The notes under the pieces are model-generated. The model saw nothing but the letters and a program-made list of their open reading frames with translations. It did no database searches and was not told the DNA's origin. Shown piece by piece: positions 1 to 9,271 of a DNA stretch of 61,910 bases. How positions within the stretch are numbered: position 1 is the stretch's first letter; each line of letters starts with the position of its first letter. Both the position numbers and the translations under genes were made by a program. The DNA comes from an uncultured Opitutales bacterium. Lineage in GTDB: Bacteria; Verrucomicrobiota; Verrucomicrobiia; Opitutales; Seribacteraceae. The stretch covers positions 1-61,910 of the forward strand of contig CALSMY010000001.1 in the NCBI GenBank assembly GCA_943787575.1. The letters are read 5' to 3'.

Positions 1-3
1 ATC

Positions 4-2886
4 TTATGCGAATTGAGCAAGGTGTTTGGCAAGAAATTTCCCAGTGGGGGTTTTTTCTTTTGCCAGTTGTTCGGGAGTTCCCTCGAAGATCAATTTTCCG
101 CCAGCTTTGCCTCCGCCTGGTCCGATTTCAATCACATGGTCGGCCAATCGAACGACATCCAAATTGTGTTCGATTACAACAAGAGTATTTCCGCCATCTC
201 TTAACTTAAAGAGTAAATCGAGTAGGCGCTGAATGTCGGCCCAGTGCAGACCGGTGGTTGGTTCGTCCAATAAGTAGAGAGTCCGACCGCTTTGTTTGCG
301 GCTAAGTTCCAAGGAAAGTTTTAGGCGTTGGGCTTCTCCGCCAGACAAGGTATTGGCAGCCTGTCCGAGTTTTAAATACCCAAGTCCCACAGCGTCCAAG
401 GTCTCCAACTTATTAATAATAGTAGGGTGCTTGGAAAATAATTCTTTGGCTTCAGAAACCGTCAATTCAAGAACCTCAGAAACATTTCTTCCACGGTAGC
501 GAACTTCCAGGGTTTCTCGATTATAGCGCTTACCATGACAACTCTCGCATTCCACATAAACATCGGCCAGGAATTGCATGTCCAGTTTGACCAAGCCATC
601 CCCTTTACATCTTTCACATCGCCCACCTGGTATATTAAAGCTAAAACGTCCTGGCCCGTACCCACGAATTTTACTCAGAGAACATTTGGAAAAGAGACTG
701 CGCAACTGATCAAACAATTTAACATAGGTCGCTGGATTGGACCTCGGACTTTTTCCGATGGGAGATTGATCAATCCTGACCGCCTGATCAAAATTTTCGA
801 TTCCTTCTATCCCTCCATGTGCTCCTGGTAATTGTTTGGACCGGTGAAGTTCGTGAGCAGCAGATTTCGCCAAAACTTCATTAACCAGAGAACTCTTTCC
901 CGAGCCAGACACCCCACAAACCACCGTTAATAGACCAACTGGAAAGGAGGCATCAATTTTTCGCAGGTTATTTGCCCGTGCCTGTTTGATCAGAATACAT
1001 GCTTTACCGGGTTTTTTTGCTTTCCCGTCCCGTTCAATTTTTTCTTCACCACAAAGAAAGGAACCACTCCTACTTTCTTTAGATTTAATACAGGACTTTA
1101 AATCTCCTTCAAAAATTAAATTCCCACCTTCGGTACCAGGACCAGGTCCTACTTCGATCAAATGATCGCAAGCCCTCAAGGTTTCTGCATCGTGCTCCAC
1201 CACGATCACCGTATTTCCACGGTCTCTTAAGCCTAGCAATACATTGATTAATCGATCATGGTCAGCAGGGTGCAGGCCCACACTCGGTTCGTCCAAGGCA
1301 TAAATCACTCCCACGAGGCCCATACCCAACTGGGTGGCGAGTCGGGCACGTTGGGCCTCTCCACCGCTTAAACTTCGATAAGGCCGATCAAGCCCTAAGT
1401 AGCCCAGGCCAACTTCATTAATAAAACCGAGGCGTTGTTCAAGGCCGTGCAAGGCATCTTCGACTTGTAAACAGTTCTCATCCTTACGAGCTTTTTTTTG
1501 GATGAACTCCCAGGCCTGTGCCGTGGGCCAGGAAAAAAAATCTTCTAATGAACACCCAGCCAGAAGGACAGATCGTGAATAGGAGGAAAGTCGGCTACCT
1601 TTACAAGGTTCGCAAATTGTCCCATACTGGTAGGTAACTAACTTTGCTCGCAGGTTGTCACTGGTGGTAGAACGCATAGTTTCTTGGAGATCTTGAAATA
1701 CTCCAGGGAATGGTTGCATCTTTGCTTTTTTACCACGTCCAAATTCCAGTTTAATTTCAAAATTTTGATCCTTATCGCCGTGCAGTAAAAAACTTTGCTC
1801 CTTTTTGGACAATTTATTCCATGGCTTTTTTAAGTCCAAACCCATTTGTTCGGACAATGCCTTGAGCAAATTTTTTCGCAAAGTGATCATCTTGCGGGAA
1901 CCCAACCGCCAAGGCTTAATCGCTCCCTTATTTAAAGAAATTGAAGGATCCGGGATGATTAAATCCTCTCTGAAGCGAAGAACTTCTCCCAGTCCTCCAC
2001 AATTCGAACAGGCCCCGTCAGGATGGTTCCATGAAAAAAGTTTCGGGGTAGGGGTAGGGTAGGTCGATCCACACATATTACAGGCAAATCCTTCTGAAAG
2101 GGGAACTTCCTCCATCTCTCCGTCCGCTTGCTCGATCAAAGCAATGGCTCGTTCCTCTCCCTCCTCAAATGCCAGTTCAAGAGAATCTGCGAGGCGGCTT
2201 CGGGAATCCTCCTTTATGGCCAATCGATCGATTACCAGATCTACAGATATTTCTTTTCCTCTGGTACCTGAGGGGATTAAATCATGATCATCAAGTCGCT
2301 TAATTTTTCCATTAATGCGCAATCGTTGGAAGCCTCGCCTTTCTAAACCTTCCGCTTCTTCACGAAGTACCGAGGCCTTGGCATTCATCCACGGAGCTAA
2401 AAGGATTAACCTTTTACCCATGCCTTTTTGCATTAGTTCTTCCACGCACAAATCTAGTGATCTTCGAGTTACGGGAGATCCGTCTTTTGGGCAATGGGGC
2501 GTACCTGCAGTTGCCCATAACAAACGGGCATAGTCTGCAATCTCGGTTGCTGTGGCTACAGTACTGCGAGGGCCTGCAGATCTCGCAGATATTTGCTCAA
2601 TTGAAAGTACGGGGGATAGACCTTCGACAAAATCAACATCCGGTCTGGCGACCTTCTCTAAAGCTTGTCTCGCTTTGGTTGATAAACTCTCAACATATTT
2701 TCGGTGTCCCTCCGCTGCCAAAACATCAAATACCAAAGATGATTTCCCTGATCCGCTCACTCCCGTCACCCCCACCAATTTGCCTCTTGGAAAAGATACC
2801 GTGACCTCACGCAGATTATTTTCCCTGGCACCTTTGACGAAAATATTTTTCGCATGAAAGGGAGATGATTGTGCGGGAGGAGTCAT
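4..2886 (-). CDS. uvrA: UvrA-family excinuclease ABC subunit A
   Basis: UvrA is the damage-recognition ATPase of nucleotide excision repair; it acts as a dimer that loads UvrB on distorted DNA. The 960-residue protein has the full two-cassette layout: first Walker A GVSGSGKS at residues 42-49, two zinc-binding cysteine regions (CNMCG...CSNCGG near residue 270-300, and CERC...CESC in the second half), and two ABC signatures LSGGEAQR, each followed by an LDEP Walker B. The stretch after the first Walker A (FDVLAAEGHRKYVESLSTKA) differs from textbook UvrA ([20 protein letters not shown]), so this may be a lineage-specific variant or second UvrA. Start ATG at 2886 gives normal length; the stop lies 4 bases inside the window. 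Divergent from the glutaredoxin gene. Confidence 0.93.
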   Translation of the reverse strand: MTPPAQSSPFHAKNIFVKGARENNLREVTVSFPRGKLVGVTGVSGSGKSSLVFDVLAAEGHRKYVESLSTKARQALEKVARPDVDFVEGLSPVLSIEQISARSAGPRSTVATATEIADYARLLWATAGTPHCPKDGSPVTRRSLDLCVEELMQKGMGKRLILLAPWMNAKASVLREEAEGLERRGFQRLRINGKIKRLDDHDLIPSGTRGKEISVDLVIDRLAIKEDSRSRLADSLELAFEEGEERAIALIEQADGEMEEVPLSEGFACNMCGSTYPTPTPKLFSWNHPDGACSNCGGLGEVLRFREDLIIPDPSISLNKGAIKPWRLGSRKMITLRKNLLKALSEQMGLDLKKPWNKLSKKEQSFLLHGDKDQNFEIKLEFGRGKKAKMQPFPGVFQDLQETMRSTTSDNLRAKLVTYQYGTICEPCKGSRLSSYSRSVLLAGCSLEDFFSWPTAQAWEFIQKKARKDENCLQVEDALHGLEQRLGFINEVGLGYLGLDRPYRSLSGGEAQRARLATQLGMGLVGVIYALDEPSVGLHPADHDRLINVLLGLRDRGNTVIVVEHDAETLRACDHLIEVGPGPGTEGGNLIFEGDLKSCIKSKESRSGSFLCGEEKIERDGKAKKPGKACILIKQARANNLRKIDASFPVGLLTVVCGVSGSGKSSLVNEVLAKSAAHELHRSKQLPGAHGGIEGIENFDQAVRIDQSPIGKSPRSNPATYVKLFDQLRSLFSKCSLSKIRGYGPGRFSFNIPGGRCERCKGDGLVKLDMQFLADVYVECESCHGKRYNRETLEVRYRGRNVSEVLELTVSEAKELFSKHPTIINKLETLDAVGLGYLKLGQAANTLSGGEAQRLKLSLELSRKQSGRTLYLLDEPTTGLHWADIQRLLDLLFKLRDGGNTLVVIEHNLDVVRLADHVIEIGPGGGKAGGKLIFEGTPEQLAKEKTPTGKFLAKHLAQFA

Positions 2887-2985
2887 ATAGTCGTGATTCT
2901 CATAATGTTGCGGGTAGGCAATTTGGACAAGCCGGATTCAAATAAGTTGATTGCGAAAAGCAGTCTTCTGCTTAAATAAATCTTC

Positions 2986-3255
2986 ATGAGTAAACCAATA
3001 TTGTATGTTAAACAAGGCTGCCCCTGGTGTGCCGATGCACTTGAATACTTTTCAAAAGTTGGATTGGAAGTCGAATTGGTTGATGTTCGGGCAGATCCTT
3101 CGCGCATGTCAGAACTTGAAACTATAAGTGGTCAAACCAAGACACCCACCCTTAAAAATGGAGATTTTATAGTTGCCGACTTTGATGTTGAGGAGTTCAA
3201 AACCGCCCTTAGGGAAAGTCCGCAAGAAGCAAGCAAGCTAGGTATCGTCCTTTAG
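2986..3255 (+). CDS. Glutaredoxin-family thiol oxidoreductase
   Basis: An 89-residue single thioredoxin-fold protein with the dithiol active site CPWC (Cys12, Cys15) after the first strand, and the cis-proline loop KTPT that binds glutathione in glutaredoxins. It probably reduces disulfides or mixed disulfides in the cytoplasm; there is no signal peptide. The ATG at 2986 has no clear Shine-Dalgarno. A small inverted repeat (AAGCAG-TCTT-CTGCTT, 2958-2973) lies just upstream and could be an operator or a hairpin in the leader. It is monocistronic and convergent with the Dabb gene. The family is clear from the motif; the specific substrate is unknown. Confidence 0.88.
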   Translation: MSKPILYVKQGCPWCADALEYFSKVGLEVELVDVRADPSRMSELETISGQTKTPTLKNGDFIVADFDVEEFKTALRESPQEASKLGIVL

Positions 3256-3259
3256 GTAA

Positions 3260-3298
3260 CCAATATTGGAGAGTTAATTTTCTCCAAGCGGATATTGG
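3260..3298. terminator. Hairpin between convergent genes
   Basis: Nested inverted repeats between the convergent glutaredoxin and Dabb genes: inner arms TTGGAGA (3266-3272) and TCTCCAA (3281-3287), outer arms CCAATA and TATTGG, with a five-base bulge on one side. No U tract follows on either strand, so a role as a bidirectional terminator or mRNA end stabiliser is only inferred from position. Confidence 0.35.
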
Positions 3299-3302
3299 CA
3301 GA

Positions 3303-3602
3303 CTAATCAGCGTCGTAAATTTTAACCCGTTCCCACATGTGGGAACAATTTTCTATAAAAGCCAAGTGTAGAGGATCTTCCTGATAAACATCATGGGCGG
3401 TTAAATCTTTTAGTGCAACGGTGAGACAAAAATCGTAAGAGTCGTCAATTACGGGTCGCTTGGCGGTCGCAGAAGGGCGACCGACAAACAATTGTTCAAC
3501 TGTGGAAATCTTTTCCAATGAACAAAGTTCTTGTTCAAATAAAGCCAAATCTTCGTCGGGAAGGTCTTTTTTAAGCCAAAAAATTACGGTGTGTATGAGC
3601 AT
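3303..3602 (-). CDS. Dabb-family (stress-responsive A/B barrel) protein
   Basis: A 99-residue protein starting MLIHTVIFWLK, the typical opening of the dimeric alpha/beta-barrel Dabb family (Pfam 'stress responsive A/B barrel'). The later DPLHLAFIENC segment also fits. Family members are small ferredoxin-like dimers found in plants and bacteria; their function in bacteria is mostly unknown. No signal peptide. The gene stands alone between two convergent or divergent neighbours, so context does not help. Confidence 0.8.
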   Translation of the reverse strand: MLIHTVIFWLKKDLPDEDLALFEQELCSLEKISTVEQLFVGRPSATAKRPVIDDSYDFCLTVALKDLTAHDVYQEDPLHLAFIENCSHMWERVKIYDAD

Positions 3603-3682
3603 ATTGTTTATTTCTAAAAGGATTTATACCTATAATGAAATCTAAGAATTGCCTGCAAGGAATAATTAAGGAGATATTACCC

Positions 3683-5121
3683 ATGCATGATCGGATTGAT
3701 CTTGGAACGGTTTCCTCCGCTGCGCTAACTGTTGAAGCGGATGGTGCCATTACTCAATCGAATGCAGCCACGATTTCTGGAGATTCAAGCTTTACCAATA
3801 CAGATGGAGATAATGCGGCGATTTCCTTAAATAATGCGAGCAATTCATTTGGAGGATCGATCGCATTGGCAACGGATCCTGGAAGTGCGGTTACTCTTAC
3901 TGATACCACCGCGATTGAACTACCTGCTCTTACAGTGGCAACCTTAACGGTGACATCTGGCGGTACGGTTACCGACAGTGGAACCTTAGCGATCGCGGGA
4001 GCGACTGCGATTAGTGCAGGTGGACAGGATATAACCTTGGACGATACAGCTTCCACCTTTGGGGATCTTTCATTGGTTGGGGCAAATGTAGCGGTGACTG
4101 AGAATGGTGAATTGAACCTGGCCGCGGCCACCATCACAGGAACGGCAACTTTTAATAGTACCAATAATGCCATTACCGACAGTGGAACCCTAACGATTGC
4201 AGGAGCATCAACCTTCAATTCTGGCACAGCAAACTTGGACCTCAATGAAGCAGCGTCCTCATTTGGAGATTTGACCATCACCTCGGCAGAAGCCTATGTT
4301 TCTGATTCGGGTGCACTTACCGCCTCCAATGTTCAAGCCGATAAGGTACAACTCAAGGCTGGTTCTGGAATATCCGCAACATCCACAGGTGTTACAGAGT
4401 TTGCGGCAGAGTCAGATAGTGGAGATATATCCATTACTAACACTGGTGGTTATGCAATATCCGACTTTGCGAGCACTTCAGGAATCACTGGAGTACGGTT
4501 CACCGATTCGGATGCAACTGGTACGATTACTCTTATTGCGAATAGTCCATTGACCATCAATGCACCGGTTGACGCTGGTAAAGGTGCTTTACAGCTTACC
4601 GCAGCGGGAAGTGAATCCACGGATGATGTAACGTTAATGCGGCTATATCTGGTGGTGCAATTGCAGTTGATGCAGGCGATTCAATTGCAGTTAATTCAGG
4701 TGGAGTTACTTCAACTTCGCTTTCCTTGACTGCCAGTAATGACATTTCCGTAAACACTCCCATAATTGCAACTACGGCAAATTTAAATGCTGGAGATCAG
4801 ATAAGTTTGGAATCTGGAGCTAAAGTCTCCTCCTCTACATTTAATGTTACGAGTACCAAGCTAAAGGTTGATCCAAGTGCATCTGTTCCTGCCTTTAACT
4901 TCTCTGGAGGTGCTGAAGGAGATCCAAGCTTTGATCGTAATGGAAGAGTTCAGGAAGCTACCCAAAATGACTGGAGCAGTTATTTTAGGGCATCCGGAAC
5001 CGTTGAGCTTGCTTATGATTCAGCCGGCGATGTGGTTCTCGACCAAATGATTCTTTCTTTTATCGAAAATGAAGCCGCACCAGTGAATTCCGGAGAGGTT
5101 GAATTAGAAGAGGAAGAGTAA
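3683..5121 (+). pseudogene. Fragment of repeat-rich adhesin-like protein, frameshifted
   Basis: A Ser/Thr/Ala/Gly/Asp-rich sequence of short beta-strand repeats (TDSGTLTIAGAST-type units), as in filamentous haemagglutinin-like or autotransporter passenger proteins. One reading frame runs to 4729; the second begins near 4630 and ends at 5121. The sense continues across the junction: DDVTL in the first frame, NAAISGGAIAVDAG in the second. One missing base near 4635 (TTAATG for a presumed TTAAATG) explains it. There is no signal peptide or secretion domain at the N-terminus and no beta-barrel at the C-terminus, which ends in an acidic ELEEEE tail. The best start is ATG 3683, preceded by AAGGAG at 3668-3673; an in-frame ATG at 3635 has no such site. 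Likely a remnant of a giant surface protein. Confidence 0.7.
3752..4378 (+). repeat. Three degenerate tandem repeats of about 70 codons
   Basis: Within the adhesin fragment, the same unit (T-D/Q-S, then a TIAG/TISG-type turn, S-F/I, then a stretch ending in SFGD/SFGG plus a hydrophobic strand) begins at about 3752, 3971 and 4175. Spacings are 219 and 204 bases, i.e. 73 and 68 codons. The DNA match is best between units two and three, which share ACCGACAGTGGAACC exactly. Such tandem units typically build a beta-helix shaft. Confidence 0.6.
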
Positions 5122-5132
5122 AACTTAAATGC

Positions 5133-5810
5133 CTATCCGATAACGGTATTACCAGAATCGGAAGGTGAAAGAGCCTCAAGTCTGCTGACTGCATGCACAG
5201 CCCACTCATTTGGATTCTCATATTCTTCGGCCTCGTTTCCAAAAGTTGATCGTAGCATGTCTGTGTTGATAACTCCTGGATTGAATGCAACCGCACCCAA
5301 TCCACTAGGCAGTTCCTGTGCGAGTGAACGGGTTAATCCCTCCACGCCCCATTTGGTTGCACAATAAGGGCCAACTTCTGGGGCGGTGGATTGTCCCCAA
5401 TAGGAACTAAAATTCGCAATGATTCCACGACCCGCTTTTTGCATCATCGGTACAAATGACCGAATCATGTTGTGTATACCGCCCAAGTTTACTGCCAAGA
5501 CCGAAGCAAATTCATCAGGCTGGACTTGAGTAAGCGGAGCGTTTTTGTTGATCAAACCAGCATTGTTTACCAGAAGGTCGGGTATTCCCAATCTATCTTT
5601 TGTTAAATTAGCAAATTTATCGACTTCTTCTGGTTGGGTAATGTCAAAAGGGTGTAGAAAATGATCAGTGATTAATTCGGGTTTAAGTTTTTCCAAAGCA
5701 CTGGTATTGCGGGCACCCCCAGCAACTTGCCAGCCTCTGTTTGAAAACTCTATCGCCATGGCTCTGCCAAGGCCACGCGAACACCCGCTTATACAAACGA
5801 GTTTAGTCAC
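5133..5810 (-). CDS. SDR-family oxidoreductase
   Basis: A classical short-chain dehydrogenase/reductase of 225 residues. It has the cofactor motif SGCSRGLGRA near the N-terminus, the NNAG strand, the catalytic Ser in NFSSYWG and the Tyr-x3-Lys pair in YCATK, followed by the usual PG segment (AFNPGVINTD). It should reduce or oxidise a small alcohol/ketone with NAD(P)H; the substrate cannot be read from sequence. The start is GTG at 5810, overlapping by 8 bases the end of the upstream small membrane protein gene, so the two are probably co-translated. Confidence 0.85.
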   Translation of the reverse strand: MTKLVCISGCSRGLGRAMAIEFSNRGWQVAGGARNTSALEKLKPELITDHFLHPFDITQPEEVDKFANLTKDRLGIPDLLVNNAGLINKNAPLTQVQPDEFASVLAVNLGGIHNMIRSFVPMMQKAGRGIIANFSSYWGQSTAPEVGPYCATKWGVEGLTRSLAQELPSGLGAVAFNPGVINTDMLRSTFGNEAEEYENPNEWAVHAVSRLEALSPSDSGNTVIG

Positions 5811-5988
5811 TCTCAGGTACGGTAGAGGAGGGCGGGGGAGTAGACTCTACATAACCGGCACTACCTGGACCTTTGTGGTGAGGAGGTTTTCGGGAAAGGT
5901 TCCAATGAGCAAACAGCCATATAGACCCAAACAAAAGGGTTAATCCAATAATCACCATCCATTCGATTTTGCTACGCCGTGGGGACAT
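5803..5988 (-). CDS. Small single-pass membrane protein, unknown
   Basis: A 61-residue protein: a short basic N-terminus (MSPRRSK), one hydrophobic helix at residues 10-29, then a proline- and serine-rich tail that should lie outside the membrane (N-in by the positive-inside rule). ATG start at 5988. It overlaps the SDR start by 8 bases, suggesting a real, coupled gene. I recognise no family. Confidence 0.55.
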   Translation of the reverse strand: MSPRRSKIEWMVIIGLTLLFGSIWLFAHWNLSRKPPHHKGPGSAGYVESTPPPSSTVPESD

Positions 5989-6012
5989 TCTTTTTTAAGT
6001 ATATTTAAAAAG

Positions 6013-6089
6013 TGGTGGGAGATACTGGATTCGAACCAGCGACCTCATGCGTGTCATGCATGCGCTCTAACCAACTGAGCTAATCCCCC
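6013..6089 (-). tRNA. tRNA-Val (anticodon GAC)
   Basis: The reverse complement folds as a complete 77-base cloverleaf. Acceptor stem GGGGGAT pairs with ATCTCCC (one G-U), the D arm is GCTC...GAGC, the anticodon stem CATGC/GCATG has loop ATGACAC giving anticodon GAC, and the T arm is GCTGG-TTCGAAT-CCAGT. The discriminator A and an encoded CCA end follow. GAC reads valine codons GUC and GUU. Confidence 0.95.
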
Positions 6090-6103
6090 CAATTAAAAGG
6101 CTC

Positions 6104-6131
6104 ATAATAGAAGAGAAGATGTTCAAGTCAA
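6104..6131 (-). promoter_or_regulatory. Sigma-70 type promoter of tRNA-Val
   Basis: On the minus strand TTGACT (-35; plus-strand 6126-6131) and TATTAT (-10; 6104-6109) are 16 bases apart. The -10 ends 14 bases before the tRNA 5' end, the expected arrangement for a short stable-RNA leader. Confidence 0.65.
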
Positions 6132-6207
6132 TGTAGTTGAAAGATAAACCTCGTTCAATTGTTAGAGTATACGCTCTTTACGATGAACTAAGATTAAGAT
6201 TTAAGTA

Positions 6208-7230
6208 ATGATTATGAAAAAAGCTCTCGTAACTGGAATTACTGGTCAGGATGGATCCTACCTAGCCGAACTTCTTCTTGAAAAAGGATATGAAGTTCAT
6301 GGCATTGTGCGCCGTGCATCCACTTTTAATACCGATCGATTGGACCATCTTTACAAAGATCCGTTAGTCGATAACACGAACCTTTATCTGCACTACGGAG
6401 ATTTGGCCGATGCGGTACAGTTGGTCAAGCTGCTTTACGAATTACAACCAGACGAGATTTATAACTTAGGAGCTCAGAGCCATGTCCGCGTATCTTTTGA
6501 TATTCCAGAATATACTGGGGATGTTACTGGCTTGGCAGCTGTTCGTATTTTAGAAGCCATTCGGGAAGCTGGGCTTGTTAAAAAAGTTCGGTACTATCAA
6601 GCATCTTCCTCAGAGATGTACGGGAAGGTACAAGAAGTGCCACAGGTAGAAACTACTCCGTTTTGGCCGCGCTCACCTTATGCTTGTGCAAAGGTGTATG
6701 CCCATTGGTTAACGGTTAATTATCGGGAATCCTATGGCATGCATGCGAGCAGTGGTATTTTGTTCAATCACGAATCTCCCCGCCGGGGTGAAACCTTTGT
6801 TACCCGGAAAATTACCCGGGCTGCTACCCGTATAAAACTTGGCCTGCAAAAGAAATTAATTCTTGGAAATCTCGACTCCAAAAGAGATTGGGGATATGCC
6901 AAGGAATATGTTGAAGCCATGTGGCTAATGCTTCAGCAGGACAAACCAGATGATTTCGTTATTGCAACCAATGAGACTCATACGGTTAGGGAATTTCTTG
7001 AGGAAACTTTTGCCTGCTTAGATATGGATTGGAACGAGTATGTGGGATTCGATCAAAAATACGAGCGTCCTGCTGAAGTGGATTTGTTAATTGGCAATCC
7101 ACAAAAGGCAAAAAATCAATTGGGCTGGGAACCCAAGACCACTTTCAAGGACCTTGTATCTTTAATGGTCGAAGAGGACATGAAAATTGCCAAGCAGGAA
7201 CAGGCTTTGGCTCAAGCAAATCTTGGTTAA
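6208..7230 (+). CDS. gmd: GDP-mannose 4,6-dehydratase
   Basis: Converts GDP-D-mannose to GDP-4-keto-6-deoxy-D-mannose, the first step to GDP-L-fucose. An extended SDR of 340 residues, with [12 protein letters not shown] nucleotide-binding motif, the SSSEMYG active-site segment, the YACAK catalytic pair, and the [14 protein letters not shown] loop typical of Gmd. Start is ATG 6208; an in-frame ATG at 6214 (MKKALVTG) is equally possible. Its stop overlaps the fcl start by one base (TAATG), so the two form a coupled operon. Full length for the family. Confidence 0.95.
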   Translation: MIMKKALVTGITGQDGSYLAELLLEKGYEVHGIVRRASTFNTDRLDHLYKDPLVDNTNLYLHYGDLADAVQLVKLLYELQPDEIYNLGAQSHVRVSFDIPEYTGDVTGLAAVRILEAIREAGLVKKVRYYQASSSEMYGKVQEVPQVETTPFWPRSPYACAKVYAHWLTVNYRESYGMHASSGILFNHESPRRGETFVTRKITRAATRIKLGLQKKLILGNLDSKRDWGYAKEYVEAMWLMLQQDKPDDFVIATNETHTVREFLEETFACLDMDWNEYVGFDQKYERPAEVDLLIGNPQKAKNQLGWEPKTTFKDLVSLMVEEDMKIAKQEQALAQANLG

Positions 7231-8171
7231 TGTCAAAAATCTTTATCAGCGGGCATCATGGCATGGTCGGTTCCGCCTTGGTGCGTGCATTTAAGAAACA
7301 AGAAAGTGAACATGAATTGTTACTAGTTTCGAGGGGTGAGCTTGATTTACTAAACCAATCTGCAGTTACTGAATTTATAAGGACAGAGAAGCCTGATATT
7401 ATTATTAATGCTGCGGCTAAGGTCGGTGGTATTCATGCCAACAATACCTATCCTGCAGAATTCATTCATCAAAATCTATTAATTAATACAAATTTAATTC
7501 ATGCGGCTTGGGAAAATGAAGTCGATCGCGTTTTAAATTTGGGAAGTTCCTGCATATATCCGCGTGCTTGTGAACAGCCGATAAAGGAAGAGTATCTCCT
7601 AACTGGCCCTCTGGAAAAAACCAATGAGGCTTATGCACTTGCCAAAATTGCCGGCTTGGAAATGTGCCGGCATTATCGAAACCAGTATGGAGTACTTTAT
7701 CACAGTGCTATGCCCACTAACCTGTATGGTCCGGGAGATAACTATCATGGTGAAAACTCCCATGTTTTACCTGCTCTAATCCGGCGTTTTCATGAGGCTA
7801 GGGAAGCAGGCGCAGATGAAGTCATGATTTGGGGAACAGGCAAACCGAGGCGGGAATTAATGCATGTGGATGATCTTGCGAGTGGAGTATTGTTTCTTCT
7901 TGAAATGGATCAGCCCCCTGACTGGGTAAACCTCGGCACGGGAATAGATCATTCGATTTTAGAAATCGCCAATTTAGTAAAGAATATAACTGGTTTTAAA
8001 GGAGTCATTACTCATGACTTTGACAAACCTGATGGCATGCCAGTAAAGAGGCTTGATGTTTCTTTGATTAACTCTCTTGGGTGGAAATCACATATTCCTT
8101 TGGAGGACGGAATACAAACGGCTTATGAGGATTTCTTGGCGGGCTTGGGATCTGGTACTACGCGTCTTTAA
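7230..8171 (+). CDS. fcl: GDP-L-fucose synthase
   Basis: A 313-residue SDR-type epimerase/reductase that turns GDP-4-keto-6-deoxymannose into GDP-L-fucose with NADPH. It has GHHGMVGSALV at the N-terminus, GSSCIYPR containing the catalytic cysteine, YALAK with the Tyr-Lys pair, and the GTGKPRRELMHVDD segment of the family. It follows gmd with a one-base overlap. No other polysaccharide genes adjoin, so the fucose donor is used by glycosyltransferases elsewhere, possibly those at 29-31 kb. Confidence 0.95.
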   Translation: MSKIFISGHHGMVGSALVRAFKKQESEHELLLVSRGELDLLNQSAVTEFIRTEKPDIIINAAAKVGGIHANNTYPAEFIHQNLLINTNLIHAAWENEVDRVLNLGSSCIYPRACEQPIKEEYLLTGPLEKTNEAYALAKIAGLEMCRHYRNQYGVLYHSAMPTNLYGPGDNYHGENSHVLPALIRRFHEAREAGADEVMIWGTGKPRRELMHVDDLASGVLFLLEMDQPPDWVNLGTGIDHSILEIANLVKNITGFKGVITHDFDKPDGMPVKRLDVSLINSLGWKSHIPLEDGIQTAYEDFLAGLGSGTTRL

Positions 8172-8203
8172 TATTAGCAAAGATCATCCTTAAACAATCC
8201 CAA

Positions 8204-8947
8204 CTATTCGAATTGTTTACGGAACTCCCGAAAATCGTTGGTCAGGTCTCGAACTTGGTAGCGAAGGGCTTCCACTTCTTCTTTCAAATCCTTGAACTCG
8301 GAAAGTACGCTGTCTACTTGCTCTAATCTTTGATCTGGAGCTGGTACATATACTGCACTTCCATCTTGTAATTCTTCAAGCTGGGGAGGGGGGGCAAGCT
8401 TGTGAAACCAACGGGATTCTTTCTGCCCAGGTCTGGCTTCCATAATTCCAACCAGGCTCGGTGAGCGCTCCATCATGTCAGTAAGTGTGTCTTCAACATC
8501 TTCTAAGCCATCGAATTCGAACATCCGGTCAGCCCGGTTATTTAATTCACCACTTGTTTGAGGTCCACGGTTTAAAAGTTCTGCAATAAGGGAGCGTTCT
8601 GCTTTGATTAAGTCGAGCTCCTTCTCGGCATTATGTTGAAATTTAGGAACGCGTGAACCGACCAGGTCGACACGATGTACTAATCTTTTAACCCTTAAAC
8701 CCTCTATTGCTTGATTTACCTCATCTTCATCCAAGCTTGTTTTAGGTAGGCGGTTGTTCTTTTGGTTGCAGGCATTAACCAAGCCATTGAGGCTCATAGG
8801 ATAATACTCTGGAGTGGTTAACTCTTTTTCAATTAAAGAGCCAAGAACTCTCGTCTCCTCAAAATTTAATTGAACTAGATCGGTATTCTCTGAATTCGGA
8901 GCTTGTGGACTTTCTTCCGGAGAATTTTCTTCGTTTGTCTCAAGCAT
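8204..8947 (-). CDS. yceH: YceH/DUF480 family protein
   Basis: A 247-residue protein with the hallmark LGSLIEKELTTPEYYPMSLN and NACNQKNNR segments of DUF480 (E. coli YceH), a two-winged-helix fold of unclear function. A 20-residue acidic N-terminal tail precedes the domain, and a C-terminal coiled coil (about residues 205-245, EFKDLKEEVEALRYQVRDL) is added. It lies 51 bases downstream of rpmA on the same strand and may be read through from the ribosomal protein operon. Confidence 0.88.
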   Translation of the reverse strand: MLETNEENSPEESPQAPNSENTDLVQLNFEETRVLGSLIEKELTTPEYYPMSLNGLVNACNQKNNRLPKTSLDEDEVNQAIEGLRVKRLVHRVDLVGSRVPKFQHNAEKELDLIKAERSLIAELLNRGPQTSGELNNRADRMFEFDGLEDVEDTLTDMMERSPSLVGIMEARPGQKESRWFHKLAPPPQLEELQDGSAVYVPAPDQRLEQVDSVLSEFKDLKEEVEALRYQVRDLTNDFREFRKQFE

Positions 8948-8998
8948 CTTGCGTTGTTGCTAACCAAAAAGCCCGAGATGATGTAGAGGAAGATAGAA

Positions 8999-9244
8999 TT
9001 AGTTAGATACTACGTTTATCAACCTGTGAGGCTTATCAAATTCTACCTTGCCTGGAGTAAGTGCGAAGAGGGTAAAGTCTTTACCTACACCAACATTTTT
9101 GCCTGGGTGGTATTTAGTTCCGCGCTGGCGAAGTATAATATTTCCAGCAAGTACAGATTCGCCCCCAAATTTTTTGACTCCTAATCGTTTACTATTGCTG
9201 TCGCGTCCGTTTCTTGAAGTTCCTTGTCCTTTTTTATGTGCCAT
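8999..9244 (-). CDS. rpmA: 50S ribosomal protein L27
   Basis: An 81-residue L27 with the invariant start [15 protein letters not shown], whose N-terminal tail reaches the peptidyl transferase centre. Starts directly MAHKKG, without the cleaved N-terminal extension found in Firmicutes. Downstream of rplU by 27 bases, the usual L21-L27 pair. Confidence 0.97.
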   Translation of the reverse strand: MAHKKGQGTSRNGRDSNSKRLGVKKFGGESVLAGNIILRQRGTKYHPGKNVGVGKDFTLFALTPGKVEFDKPHRLINVVSN

Positions 9245-9271
9245 GACGTGTGTAGGTTAAATGATAAGAAA

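Noticed and set aside
3754-4281. 175-codon open frame antisense to the adhesin repeats
   Set aside because: Its composition mirrors the repeats and it shows no domain; a shadow frame.
4625-4640. Two separate adhesin genes
   Set aside because: The second frame's sense begins before its first start codon and joins smoothly with the first, so this is one broken gene.
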